A stretch of DNA of 64,000 nt from Siphonodentalium dalli (Eukaryota; Mollusca; Scaphopoda; Gadilida; Siphonodentaliidae): positions 182,326,209 to 182,390,208 of the forward strand of contig CP136064.1 of the NCBI GenBank assembly GCA_032622095.1, read 5' to 3'. The notes beneath the pieces are model-generated. The model was not told the origin of the DNA. It searched no databases and saw only the letters and a list, made by a program, of their open reading frames with translations. The translations under genes and the position numbers were made by a program. This document shows positions 34,585 to 46,453 of this stretch, piece after piece; position 1 is the first letter of the stretch, and each line of letters starts with the position of its first letter.

Positions 34585-36001
34585 GGCCAAAAAAAAAAAG
34601 GGTTTTGATTCTCGGGCATAGCCGCGTCTGGAAAAAAGGCCTGCGTTGAACCATTTTATTACGATTTTCAAATTTGACCACGCTGTCAAATGATAACACG
34701 AAAATAGGAAACTAGAAAACGGAAATTAGTTATGTTTCAAACACCGAATATGATAGACATACAATGGTGTATGTGTTGGTATTCAAAAACAGACATTAGG
34801 CAACGATAACTACCAGGTATATTGTCACCACAAGGTGCCCAAACCCCAAGTTTATTGAGTCAAATGTGTTAAAATATTTCGGTATTTTATCAATTCGAAA
34901 AGGTAAACGCTAAACGGGAAACAATTCTGAGATTTACAATTTCGGGAACGCAAACAGGAAAGAAATATGGTGCGTATTGGAGATGTGTATGCTGGTTTAA
35001 TCATCAATCTACACAATATACGTCGATGGTTTAACATTTGAAGTTGTTATGGCTGGCATGTATTGAGGTACATAATACTTATTCAGATACGGCAGAATAA
35101 GTCATTCTAGACTTTCTATGATGATCACTATATATATCTTTTCGTTTGTATTCAATTTCCGTATTTTTGTTTGAGTAATTGAACCGGATATTTAGCTCGG
35201 TTTGTTGTTATTTAGGTTACAGTGAAGTAATTATTTCCCATAGGCCTCAGTGTTAACATATAATGGCCTGCAGCCCTGACTATCCACGAATTGTGATAAA
35301 TGAGTACATGATCACTAGGATTGGCATCTGCGCAAAGTTTCTGCATGAAAAAAATCATATCGTCGAGCATGAAATGTACCTTTAAATTTGGGATTTATAA
35401 TCTAAAGTCAGAATTGCATGAAAAAAATATTGACATTTTTTACCTCCCACCCAAAAAATTCAATCCAGGAACCACGTGCTTTGCAATGTGCCAATGTTTT
35501 GTTTGGAGTCTGAAATTTCAAGAGGAGTGATTGCATGTATTTTATATGTTTAAATATCGAAACTACTATTAACCAACCAGAGCCCAGAATTTTTTTAATT
35601 CTCTCCTGCATCTTGGTCCAAAATCCGTTGGAGGGCGCTACCAATCGAATTACTTCACTGTAACCTTAAACATGCTTGTTACGAAACAATATTAGAAACG
35701 CAAATATTATCTTCCCATTAAATGTGACAACAGGTGATAAAACGTTAGTAGACTGGTCCATCTACAATGTTGAGAACGATCTTATTATGGTCATTCTTTA
35801 TAGTGGAATACATTAGTTTATAAAATTATATCAAAACAATGTTCTCCTTACATTTTCTTAACCTGGGAAAGTATAACCCATGCTTTAAACTATGGGCATT
35901 ATCCCCATAACGAAAATAAAAAATAAAAATAAAACCCTCGATCCCTCATTGATTCTCCAAAAAAATTGCCCGAGAATCAAAACACTTTTTTTTTGTTGGC
36001 C
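34585..36001 (-). mobile_element. GGCC-ended (PIF/Harbinger-like) element, copy 2, inverted
   Basis: TTA flanks (34582-34584, 36002-36004); ends GGCCAAAAAAAAAAAGGG and CTTTTTTTTTGTTGGCC. Reverse complement of copy 1 over most of its length ('GATTCTCGGGCATAGCCGCG', 'CACGAAAATAGGAAACTAGA', 'CAACAGGTGATAAAA'). A 451-bp element with its own TTA flanks is nested inside. In the intron between exons 11 and 10. Confidence 0.85.
35215..35665. mobile_element. Nested 451-bp TIR element
   Basis: Inverted ends GGTTACAGTGAAGTAATT and AATTACTTCACTGTAACC, with TTA on both sides (35212-35214, 35666-35668). The empty site is preserved in copy 1 (reverse complement of 31510-31540 reads TTTGTTATTAAACATGC). No recognised product. 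Confidence 0.85.
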
Positions 36002-36361
36002 TTATTCATCGATTTTACCGGAAGTAAGCGACAGTGAAGATATCATTTTTTAATAACAAAATGATCCTTTACTGTTTGTCCGGACACTAAATACAATATT
36101 TACGTTGCGGCAATTTCCCGCTATTTAATGGGGAACCATCTAATAAATGCAATTTTGAGAGCTGTATCATTTTTCTCAATTTGCAAATCAAAGATAATTT
36201 TTTATATGGTTTATGTAGGTTTGTCTTTTGTTTTCTGCCAATTGAATTCCATATCTTGTTTGTTTTATATGAAAGTCCACAACGCATAAAAATGATCAAC
36301 ACGAGTCAAAAAAAAAACAATGCAGATGTGATGAGTCTGAGAAACAAATCATTAAATTTAA

Positions 36362-36903
36362 AGGCACGGATGGCCTCCGTTACAGGTTAAAATTTATAAA
36401 TATTAAATAGTTACCAAATTATGAAAATTTCCTCAAGAATATACTAATAGTATAGTATAATGATAGTATGAATGTGATATTATCCACAGAACACAATTAG
36501 GGTGAGCTGAGCATTTGTTTATATAAAGCATGTAAATATTAAGTGATAAGCAGCGCACTAAACACCATGGCGATTTCATTAGGAGAGTGATTCACGGTGA
36601 CCCACACAACCGAAATCTTTACAAGCGACAATTAGCAAACGCTCTACCGGTATATTGTAAACACCATGGTGGCATTTCTAACCAAAGTTCATAGTGGAGT
36701 CTTCTCGGTGGTGAGTGTTTGGCTTATTTACATAACATGTCGTTTGTTTACATAACACAGAATACTAACATGACAATAACATGCAATTTAGGCGATATTT
36801 ATAATTGGTATAAGAACAAAGTTTGTCTATAATATAATATTCTTTCTGTTTATGGCGGTGAATATTTTAACAGCAATATCCACCACCAATGCTTACCGTA
36901 TCT
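36362..36903. mobile_element. TTAA-flanked element, 542 bp
   Basis: TTAA at 36358-36361 and 36904-36907; ends AGGCACGG and CCGTATCT are imperfect inverted repeats. Shares internal blocks (TTCTTTCTGTTTATGGCGG) with 21919-22109. Its right end is 35 bp from importin exon 10. Confidence 0.55.
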
Positions 36904-36938
36904 TTAAGGCAGGATCTACTTAGCAAACTATGACTTAC

Positions 36939-37212
36939 CAAATGCCATCACAGCTGCATCTCTGTACCTCCAGTCAGTATGTGTGATATTTTCCTTGACA
37001 AATGGGAGTACATGCTGAACAATGTCGTCTTCACAACATGTGGCCATCAACATGAGACAAACACCAGCTGCCTTGCATGGGTTCCACTCATCGTCGTCAT
37101 CAAACTCTTCCTGTTTCGTCAGAGTTACCAGCAGCAATGGAACTAAATACTGCAAGGCACCTTTGGCATAGAATCGACTCGTTCTTTCAGGAGGCTGTCC
37201 CACTTCTGCAGC
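36939..37212 (-). CDS. KPNB1: Importin beta-1 exon 10
   Basis: 274 nt, phase 0 in, phase 1 out, about residues 299-390. Begins [20 protein letters not shown], contains the acidic [13 protein letters not shown] loop of HEAT 8 (Ran/cargo switching loop in the family) and ends [13 protein letters not shown]. Acceptor CCTCTCTTTTAG, donor TTTG|GTAAGT. A TTAA-flanked element ends 35 bp beyond the donor. Confidence 0.98.
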
Positions 37213-37447
37213 CTAAAAGAGAGGAAAATTAAGTTATTTAAAATGTAAATGTCTTCTAAGGCAATTATATATGGAAAATTGGATGAGGACGGGAGGATTT
37301 TCATTTGTTTTTTTTAATCCTAGAAATTTATTTATTGGTAATTTTATGGAATAAAAACTTAAAAATATTGTAAGAATTCCTGTTTCAATTCCTTTTAACC
37401 ATTATATAATATCTATGTATTATATACATGTTATCTATTGTGGATAA

Positions 37448-39514
37448 GGCCTAAAAATATAGGTGCGGGCAAGCGGGATTATTTTTTTTTTTTTGTGGAA
37501 ATCTCCCAAAAGTTCTCACTTTCCCATGTATATATACATGTCAGGTGTGATTTGAATGCTGGAAGCATCATTATGATATTGGAAGGAGATCAGCAAGACA
37601 CAAGGCATAAAATAGAATAGCATAGTATTTATTTATATTTAAAATCACAAAGTACAATAAAAAGAAAATATTCAATACCAATTCAATCAAAAATATCCTA
37701 TACCAACATATGCTACCATTTTCACTTTAAAAGTGTTGAAAATATCGCCAACAAAACACTCCTTTTCAACGTTAAACGTTTCCTTTGAATCCAAGTCCAA
37801 ACTATATTTAACGACAACGTTGTCCGTAAAACCCGTATGGTGTTCTTGAAACACGTGTAAAAACTTCTTAGCATGTGAAACTACGGTAAATTTGTTTACC
37901 TCGTCCATGAGAGAACATTTTAGAAATGTTAGCCCTAACACACTGCTGCTAACCATGGTTTGTGACGCCATGACATAGGTGAATATTCCTGTTTTGATGG
38001 AAGATTTTAGTGATTCAGGTGCCGATTCCCATTATTGTAATAATTACACCAGAATATGTTGTATGTGTTATATAATACTTAGAATTAGAAGCAAGCAACA
38101 ACCGTAGTAATATGCCAGTACACAGTATATATACATAAGTATACGTTTGGGTAAGTATATAGGTAGGTATGGGCGGACTGGTGATCGAATACAGGCACAT
38201 GTCCTGCAGAGGCTGTGGTACGGGGCCTCGGTGTATTTATTGTAATGTATTGTATCGACGAATCAATGCATTAACTTACCCATGTATTCTAGGCTATTCC
38301 ACAACAAATAGTTTTAAAGTTTGATGTAGCCACGTGCATGACGACATATCCACGGCCCAGTTTTTGATATAAATTCATCAAACGGCATTTTTCTTTGATC
38401 CCAATTCAAAGACATCACACCAAAGGAAATAAGCCGACTGAACTAGTTGCAAGTTACACCATGTTCATGTAAATTTCGCAGACACGATTTGATTGTCGAT
38501 TTCGGCATGGTCATAAAAATAATCATTGGTGGTGACCTATACGTGACGTCACACGAGGCTGACTGGATGGAATGACATTGTCTTTGAATATTTAAAGTTA
38601 ATCATTAGTGGAAAGTTGTGTTGGGTGAAAGACTTTGAAAAGATTAATTACAGATAGTAAAATTAATAACTAAATTTCTTTAATTCTTTTTAATATCTGA
38701 CTATTAATGCTTGTACAGTTTTTCGTCCTGACAACTGATACACATGTTATAATATGCTAAATTTAATTGAACAAACAGTGAAGTCAGCTGCGCAATTAAA
38801 TGTCACGTGACATGCACTTTCGGTTTCTACAGTTTATACCTGTTTTACGCTGTGTGTACTGTATAGATAGATTTGTTGTGATGCGTATGCATACATTTTG
38901 ATTTTTGATAGTCTGACATACATAAATCAAAATGTCTACATGTTGACACACAATAAAGTTACGTATCGGCGTACATGAGTCCCATGAGATGTAATTTCTG
39001 TACATCATCATATAATTTATGATTACGCGCAATCACAGCGTCATCATCGCAGCTTGGCTCTAACCCAAAGTGTCACGTGCTTCCCGGCGATCCCTACTGT
39101 AATATATTGTTCAAACATAGACCCAGGTACGGCCGGTGTATTTATTCAACAAAACATCGTCATATTTAAAACAGTTTATTGAAGAAAAACAAGCACCTGA
39201 TTTCTATTTAGACAATCGGAAATGCCGATGTTGAAACCCGAGTACCGATTGTCATCCGATGGGCCACAATCGGCCGATTCCGATTGTCGTTCCCGATTAT
39301 AGGCTCATCACTAGAAGATTTAAACGAAAACGATGTATTTTTTATTTTCTGTGGGCGCCTGTGGGCACCGCCATTTTACGAAATGCGTCCGGACGTCGAA
39401 TCATTAGAAACGGGGCCTATTATAAAGCGACGAACTGAGACAAACAGCGACGGCAGCTATTTTCTTTTATTTTCGGGCGGGTTAGGAGAAACAAAGGTAT
39501 TTTTTTTTTAGGCC
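37448..39514. mobile_element. GGCC-ended element interrupted by a hAT element
   Basis: TAA flanks (37445-37447, 39515-39517); ends GGCCTAAAAATATAGG and ATTTTTTTTTTAGGCC. Minus-strand open frame 37971-37687 inside it (MASQTMVSSSVLGL...) is not recognised. A hAT-type element occupies 38008-39313; without it and its duplication the element is about 750 bp. In the intron between exons 10 and 9. Confidence 0.7.
38008..39313. mobile_element. hAT-type non-autonomous element, 1306 bp
   Basis: Perfect 8-bp duplication GAAGATTT (38000-38007, 39314-39321). Ends TAGTGATTCAGGTGCCGATT and TATAGGCTCATCACTA are inverted. Subterminal GATTCCGATT/AATCGG motifs. Small open frames only. Nested inside the GGCC-ended element at 37448-39514, so it is the younger of the two. 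Confidence 0.87.
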
Positions 39515-39930
39515 TAAATAGGAAATTGAGTTTTGAACTATTGGAAAAATTTGGCGAATAAAATATTTCCGATGACTTCTTTATTTAGGAGCAGTATTTT
39601 TATTGATTTTTTTTAGCTTAAAAGGAAATGAGATATTTTATTCTTGGTGCTACAATTTTAATCTATCGGAGCATGACATTTAAGCCAAAAATTAAACAAA
39701 TCATTGTTGACCTGAACTAGGATGCAAATTGCTATAGCAAGCTGACTACAGCAAAATGATGGCATAAATGAAAGATATAAAGAGGTCTATATTAATTATT
39801 TATATCTTTTGGAAGCAACAAGCTAATAATACCTTACTATAAATAGTGACTTTTATGCATAAGAATGATTGGAGGTAGCCATTTCCCATAAGATAGAGAA
39901 ATCTGTACTCTGAAAATATTATCAACTTAC

Positions 39931-40041
39931 CTCAGAGAGTTCTATTGCCAAATCAACCTCTTCATCGCAAACTGATGACCAGAATTCTATGCCCTGCAGG
40001 GAGATGTCATCAACAGTAGACTTCATGGCCTCCATCGTTAT
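39931..40041 (-). CDS. KPNB1: Importin beta-1 exon 9
   Basis: 111 nt, 37 codons, phase 0 in and out. Starts [12 protein letters not shown], then [20 protein letters not shown], about residues 262-298. Acceptor TTTTGTTTTAG, donor GAG|GTAAGT. It follows exon 8 directly in the family alignment, which excludes any extra exon in the intervening transposons. Confidence 0.96.
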
Positions 40042-40853
40042 CTAAAACAAAATTTGACTATAGAAATTAAGGCAGATCTCAGCTTAGGTTCCAATTCATA
40101 TGCAAAGTTATTTTCTATGCAATAACAATAAATGCAGTAAAAAAGGAATTGGTTTAGGCAAAACAAAAAGGGTTTTGACCGATGCTGTCAAATAATAACA
40201 CGAAAATAGGAAACTAGAAAACGGAAATTAGTTATGTTTCAAACATCAATATGATAGACATACAATGGTGTATGTGTTGGTATTCAAAAACAGACACTAG
40301 GCAACGATAACTACCATGTATATTGTCACCACAAGCTGCCCAAACCCCAAGTTTATTAAGTCAAATGGTTGGTTGGTTGGTATAAATTCGACGTTGCTAA
40401 ACGGTCACCTATGCGTACGAAATCACGGACGCAAAATGCAACGGAACGGCGGAATGTAATGTTCAAATATTTCGGGAATGCAAACAGGAAAGTAATATGG
40501 TGCGTATTGGCGATGTGTATACTGGTTTAATATAATAGTATTTGAAGTTTTTATGGCTAGCATATATAGTTACTATAGTTTAGATGGATAAATATTAAAG
40601 TATATAGATAGATATAAATAGATATATACCGTACTATAAAAAGGTACATACATATATAAAATATATCAACAACAGTAAATTGAAATATTCATTGTACATA
40701 CATGTATATATCAGTCTGGTAAATCCCTATATGATGTACGGAGAGTACAATGTCATATATTTATGTAATTCTTTATTCCAGATTTGATGTAGGGGTAGTA
40801 CAATGTGATAATTGGCCAATTTTTATAGTGGAATACATTAGTTTATATCAAAA

Positions 40854-41203
40854 TATAATTTTTAAAATTAAAATTAGTTTTTCCTCAAGGGAAGCCCGAA
40901 ACTGAACTATATGGATTATTATCCTCGGCCTTGTGTTATCAGGAGGGTTAAAATTTATTGTCCGTTTATTTGCTTACTCCGGTCAATCAGCGACTCCGGT
41001 CAATCAACGCTCGGATTAGCTCACGCATGAATGCGTCCCGTGCAAATCCCGCGCTCTTAACAATTTATCTAGCCAGTTTTATTTCCGACTTTTAATAATA
41101 AGATTTGCGAGTCGCGGGGTTGGGAATGGCACCGCCATGGGAGGGATCTATGATAGTTCAGTTTCGGGCTTCCCTTGAGAAAAAACTAATTTTTTAAATT
41201 ATA
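40854..41203. mobile_element. 350-bp TIR element (AAGGGAAGCCCGAAACTGAA)
   Basis: Long inverted ends: AATTAGTTTTTCCTCAAGGG then AAGCCCGAAACTGAACTA on the left, and the mirror image at 41151-41203. Subterminal sequence (GGATTATTATCCTCGGCCTT) equals that of the right end of the adjacent 5.1-kb element, so it is a short relative. Confidence 0.75.
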
Positions 41204-41589
41204 TTTTTCCGCCAAGGAGAAGCCCTTCAACTGAACTATATGGATTAGAATGCAAGCCCAGGAGGAGGCAACGAGCAATAAATTTAATATTCCAGTTTGA
41301 CGGGAATGTACTCTTCCAAACAGATTTCATGTAAATGTGATTTAGTCATGAATCAGCTTTGATATGTTATGTGAAAGAGCTCATAAATTCAGATTCCAGC
41401 ATTGCTCAAGCTTGTACCTCCCCCCTTGTCTTTTGGAATAAACATCCCAGGCAGTGCCATACCATACGTGCCAGCTACTAGTAGAAACCGAGCAGTAGAG
41501 ACTACTTCTTCTGCTGCTTTTTTCTCGTGTCCTGCGATGAGAGTGATGGCGGTATTTACTATTTATATCTTCCCAAATAGAAAGCGCTA

Positions 41590-43340
41590 TTGACGGTACG
41601 CGACAGCGAGTCTTCCTCACACAGAACAGACTCCAAAGGCTCGGGTGCTATTGTCCCGGAGGATTGGTTGCCCGAATCTCAGAGAACGGCACTCTGCCTG
41701 CCACGGTCTGCTGATGCAGGACCAGGGGGCGCGAACTGGTACAGCCCGAGGACTGGTACAGTTGTGCAAAGTTTGTGTAATTCATTGTAACAAGATTTGA
41801 CACATATCCTGTGATGAAGTTTTTACAAAGCGAGTTCCCTAGGAACGACAGAATCCTTGACCGACAGTGGGAATTATAGAAACTATAGCCAGGAGAATTA
41901 TAGAAACTAGAAAGCATGTCAGGATCGACGCCAGCAACAGAACAGCCTGCATCAGGTTGAGGTAAGGTACTAGAGGGAAGCCCACACCGGGAATGGCTCG
42001 AACGAGGAACAATTGCGCTCGCAGTTAGATTTTAAGGTGTTATTTCCCACCCCAAGGCCAAAATGGCGGAAAAAAGGGAAATTGAAAGGATCCATTTGAC
42101 CAGGGAAAGGCCCCCACCGAATCTCCCAAATGCAGGTGGTCCTGACACGCTGACATAAACGTCGATGACATACCACTAGGATCCCCTGACGGCAGAGGAG
42201 CAGGCCTGGACGTATCACTTGGGATGACGTTTCCAGGGGGACAAGACCGACCCTCGTAATGGAGTGGGCCACGGCGCCGTGGGGAAGCGTCAGAAGGCCA
42301 GTAGGCTGGTGCGCTTTGTGCGGCACGGGACAACAAGGCTTCCCCACCCAGAAGTCGCCAAAGGCGCGGGTGCTTGTGTCCTGGAGGATTGGTTGCCCGA
42401 ATCTCCGGAGGACGGTACCCTGCCTCCCACGGTCTGCAGAAGACGGGGCTTGCAGCATGACCAGGGGGGACCGAATGGTTCCTGCCCGAGTTAAGACTGG
42501 TACGTTTGCTCGAAATGTAAAACCATGGACCAATGGGCCCTCAACCAACTATGACAATATTGCGTATATTCTTGAGCAACCCGTACGGCCATCAAAGTCG
42601 AATCTCGTTCGACTATAAGCAAGACAAGACATTCTGTTAGTTATTAGCAAGCATAATATATACAAAACATTTGTTAGTTATTGCAAAACAAGGTTAATAA
42701 GGTAAATTCCGTTATTTACTGTGGCCATGTGATCTTACCTGCTATAAATTAAACCGCAGGTAAGATACTGTCTTTTCTCGGCGAAGAGGACGATGAGATC
42801 CGATTTCTCCTGTGCAAGAACATAGCGGTGTCCTTGCTTACGGTGAGGAGAACGTTTTATACACTTACGGAAAGTCCGCAGATGGTGGAGCAGGCCTGGA
42901 ATATCCCGAGGGAGTATGATTCCAGGGGGACAAGACCCACTCTCGTAATGGAGTGGGCCACGGACCGTGGGGAAGAGTCAGAAGTCTCAGTCCTTCCCAG
43001 GAGACAGGAGCAATTGTTCTCGCAGCCGTATGCAATTGTAATTTTCTAATTCACGAATATTAAACTGTGCACTGTTCCCTCTTGACAAAATGTGCATGGT
43101 CATAGTAATCATTGATTCAATATTAAACTATTGGAAGATATATATAAAACCGTTCCCATCGCAGTTAAATTATGGGAATGCGAAAGTGCCATGGAACATG
43201 CATGTTTTGAGGTCTATCCCACAATGACATTGAATTTGAGAAAAACACAACTGATGATTATACAGGCGCAAGTACATCCGTCTTCTGAATTGCGAGAGCA
43301 AATGAGAGCTCGAGCTGCGTTTACATCTGGGAAGAACTGA
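41590..43340. repeat. GC-rich internal duplications in the 5.1-kb element
   Basis: 'GAGGATTGGTTGCCCGAATC' occurs at about 41659 and 42383, with matching flanks 'GACGGTACCCTGCC'/'AACGGCACTCTGCC' and 'CACGGTCTGC'. 'TAATGGAGTGGGCCACGG' occurs at about 42256 and 42945, after 'CCAGGGGGACAAGACC'. The block 42990-43340 has a diverged second copy split between 54772-54975 and 60430-60500. Base composition is clearly richer in G+C than surroundings. Confidence 0.65.
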
Positions 43341-43439
43341 AGTCTGGTTGGCTGGTGCGCTGTTAGTGGCACATGATGAGTCTTCCCCACCCCAAGGCTC
43401 AGGAGCTGTGGCATTCGCCCTTGAAGATTTGTTTTCCAA

Positions 43440-44210
43440 ATCAACGATGGTAGCACCCCGCCAGTCACTGGTACTGGGCAGTGGTCATGCACAATATAAA
43501 GGCTTCTTGCGGAACGGCGCTTTATATGTGTGATGATACAAATGCTTTCATTTGTGGTATTCATTTAGGTTTTCTATTTACCAGATAATCATATGGATAT
43601 GTAGTAATAGAAGGAGAAGAGCCATGTTTTGGACTCTTTTGAAATTGGCACTGGCAGGCCAGCCGAATGCAAAATAAATCGTAAGCCGTAACGTATTTGT
43701 CGGTTGTCTGGTTGTGCTTAGGTACCCATAGGTTACACAAACTGTTATATTCAGTATCACGAGAGCCACATACAACTTTGACGCGACCTAGATTTCACAA
43801 CCTCCAGGTGAACCGAACCGTCGTTCGCCACCAATACGCAGGCCTGCAGTGGTCGTGCGCAATATAAATAGAAACGCTGTTCATGTAACTGCACTTTATA
43901 TGTGTGACAATACAAATGCTGTCCTTTCTGTTATTTTCCCGATAATCAATTGGATATGAGGCAATAGAAGGAAAAGAGCCATGTGTTGGTCTCTGATGGA
44001 AATTATAGTGGCAGCGGCCCTGCGCAATATAAATGCATTTCCTGTAACTGTGCTTAATACGTGAGTGAAGGCTATTTGACATTTGATCTTTTCTATATGT
44101 GGAAATAGAAGGTAGAGAGCCAAGTGATGGACTCTGTTGGAAAGCCTATTGGCAGTGCATCGGGGGCACATGACAATATAAATGCATAGTAGTTCACCTC
44201 GACTATTCAC
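43440..44210. repeat. Degenerate ~160-bp direct repeats
   Basis: Four copies sharing 'TAATAGAAGGAGAAGAGCCA'-like, 'GGACTCT', 'TGGCAGTG' and 'CAATATAAATGC' blocks. All short open frames over it reuse the same repeat and are not genes. Confidence 0.65.
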
Positions 44211-46453
44211 GGATTGAAAGCGCAGAAGTATGTCGGTATCAGTGAAAATTTACGCCATATTGATCTAGTCAGTTTGTATGTCATTGAGCCTTTGAGGCAC
44301 TGATACCCTTGTACTAGTATGGTACAAGCTGGCCATACACGTTTTTAAGCTCACCATTTTGTATCATTTAAATTCGTAATTTGAATGTATCGACAAACAC
44401 TAATATCTGAGGATAACAGTTCAGATGTTGTCTATTTGTTACAGTGAACACATGGAAATGTCAAACATCAAAATCATCAAAAGTATAAACATTGATTGAC
44501 TGAAAATTTATTGAGACACTGGCTAGCCAATGAATCATTTCAACACTGCGACCATGCTAGGTCACACGGATATGGTGACTTGCCACAAGTAGGCCAGCCA
44601 AAGGCTCGCATCCAAAATTTTTCCAAAGAGATCTGACCACGGACGGAAGTATCCTTGGATATTTAAGCAAACTATAGCTGAAGGTTCAGGCTACTGCATT
44701 TGCATATCTGTGCAGTCATGGAACAGGGAAGCCCATTCTGCAAAATACATTGAGTGATTGCAAAGAAACAGACACAATTGTCGCCGAAATAACGTCAGAG
44801 TACCGATATGAATTGATGGAGATCGCCATTCGACAATGGGAACTCAGGCTTCAAGATTCGACGAGAATCACCTAATCGATTCCCGTAATGTTTCTCACAA
44901 AACTGTACAATTTTCAGTGCCTTATGACTGACATGATTCAGCATTTGATTCTCGTAACATGAAATGTATTTTGAGCCCTGGAACTTGAAATGAAAATCCT
45001 TGGTGCCCAATCTTGTGTCAGATAATCCTAGTCCCCAATCAAACCAGTTGCACGATTCGTAGCAAGCGGACACTGTCAGTAATACTGGACAGGCATGTAA
45101 AGAAAGAGACTATTCAAGAGACACAGCATTATTTGAACACAGGCCATATAATACTATATGTTATAACAAACATAATCTCATTGTTTCTAACGATTGTTCC
45201 GATAATACAATGAGGGAAAGGAAATGGAATCGCAAGAACAGAGTCAGAATTTCAAATAAATATCTTGAAGTCGATGTAACGTTTGCGACGTTCCAAGTAT
45301 CCAAATACGAGCCCTCATGTTAATAGTAATACATTCGGACTAGCTAAGATTTGCAAATATTAATCGGTAAGCACAATTAATTATAACAACATGTTGTATA
45401 TGTACAATGATGTTCTGTGATAATCATTTATCAAATGTCGGTTAAGTTCCAGTCGCTCAACTTCAACTTACAATTAGTTGAGGCAAAAGAAATTTCATTG
45501 GATTACAAGATCTATCTTGTTTATTAATACATGTAAATTATTGCCAAAGGAGACATTTCTGTCCTGGCCAACTTTCTGCGCACTAACAGAGCTGTTGCAT
45601 ATACGATTAGGTAGTGTACATGAAATGAACGTAGCGAGAAGTCGGCGTCATGAAATATAGTTAGCACGAAATTAGGAGACTTCGCATACCGTACCACGTG
45701 GACTCAGAAATCGGACGATTCATGCCACCGTATATATTGCACAATAATGCAATATAGGTTCGCTACAAGTAAACGATGTGCGTCTGTAGTCATTGTCAAA
45801 ATGGCCATTAATGGCGAAGTTCTCAACGTGATTTTGTCGATTCCAATCCCAAAATTTTCGAGATAAAATGTGTCGATAAAAAACACGGAATTTTTATAAA
45901 TTGCGTTGCGCATACTATGAAACGAAGAGTTTCTGCGCGTACTTAAAAATATTAAACGACCGGGTAAGCAACGGATAAATTGCAAGTTTGTTATCAACAA
46001 TAAATATTGAGTTGATAAACTCGCAATAGAGAAATACTTCCTTTAGTTAAAACCACGTCTGATAGGTCCAAGGAGAGAAATAAAACTGGCTAGATGAATT
46101 GTTAAGAGCGCGGGATTTGCACGGGACGCATTCATGCGTGAGCTAATCCGAGCGTTGATTGACAGGAGTCGCTGATTGAACGGAGTAAGCAAATAAACGG
46201 ACAATAAATTTTAACCCTCCTGATAACACAAGGCCGAGGATAATAATCCATATAGTTCAGTTGAAGGGCTTCTCCTTGGCGGAAAAACAATGTTCTCCTT
46301 ACATTTACTTAACCTGGGAAGGCATAATAACCCATGCTAACTATGTGCATTATCCCCATAACAAAAAATAAAAAATAAAAATAAAACCTCGCTCCCTCAT
46401 CGATTCTCAATAAAAATTGCCCGAGAATCAAAACATTTTTTTTTTTTGCCTTA

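Larger units (their letters stand above)
41204..46287. mobile_element. 5.1-kb TIR element of unknown family
   Basis: Ends TTTTTCCGCCAAGGAGAAGC then CCTTCAACTGAACTATATGG are perfectly inverted over about 44 bp. With the adjacent short relative, ~215 bp at 40890-41100 is inverted against 46070-46270. The interior has GC-rich repeated blocks (41600-42600, 42890-43030), four degenerate ~160-bp repeats (43440-44210) and AT-rich sequence to 46070. Several open frames of 60-190 codons overlap on both strands; none resembles a transposase. Confidence 0.75.
40157..46450 (-). mobile_element. GGCC-family element, copy 3, with large nested insertion
   Basis: TTA flanks (40154-40156, 46451-46453). Left end GGCAAAACAAAAAGGGTTTT and right end ATTTTTTTTTTTTGCC are a decayed version of the copy 1/2 ends, in copy 2 orientation. 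Flanking parts (40190-40850 and 46288-46450) align with copies 1 and 2. The middle is a 5.4-kb insertion of two further elements. The whole stack is about 86% of the intron between exons 9 and 8. Confidence 0.8.

Noticed and set aside
41970-42548. 192-codon minus-strand frame and overlapping plus-strand frames in a GC-rich block
   Set aside because: Long frames on both strands are expected from GC-rich composition; the block is internally duplicated and I recognise no domain. Kept only as an observation about the repeat.
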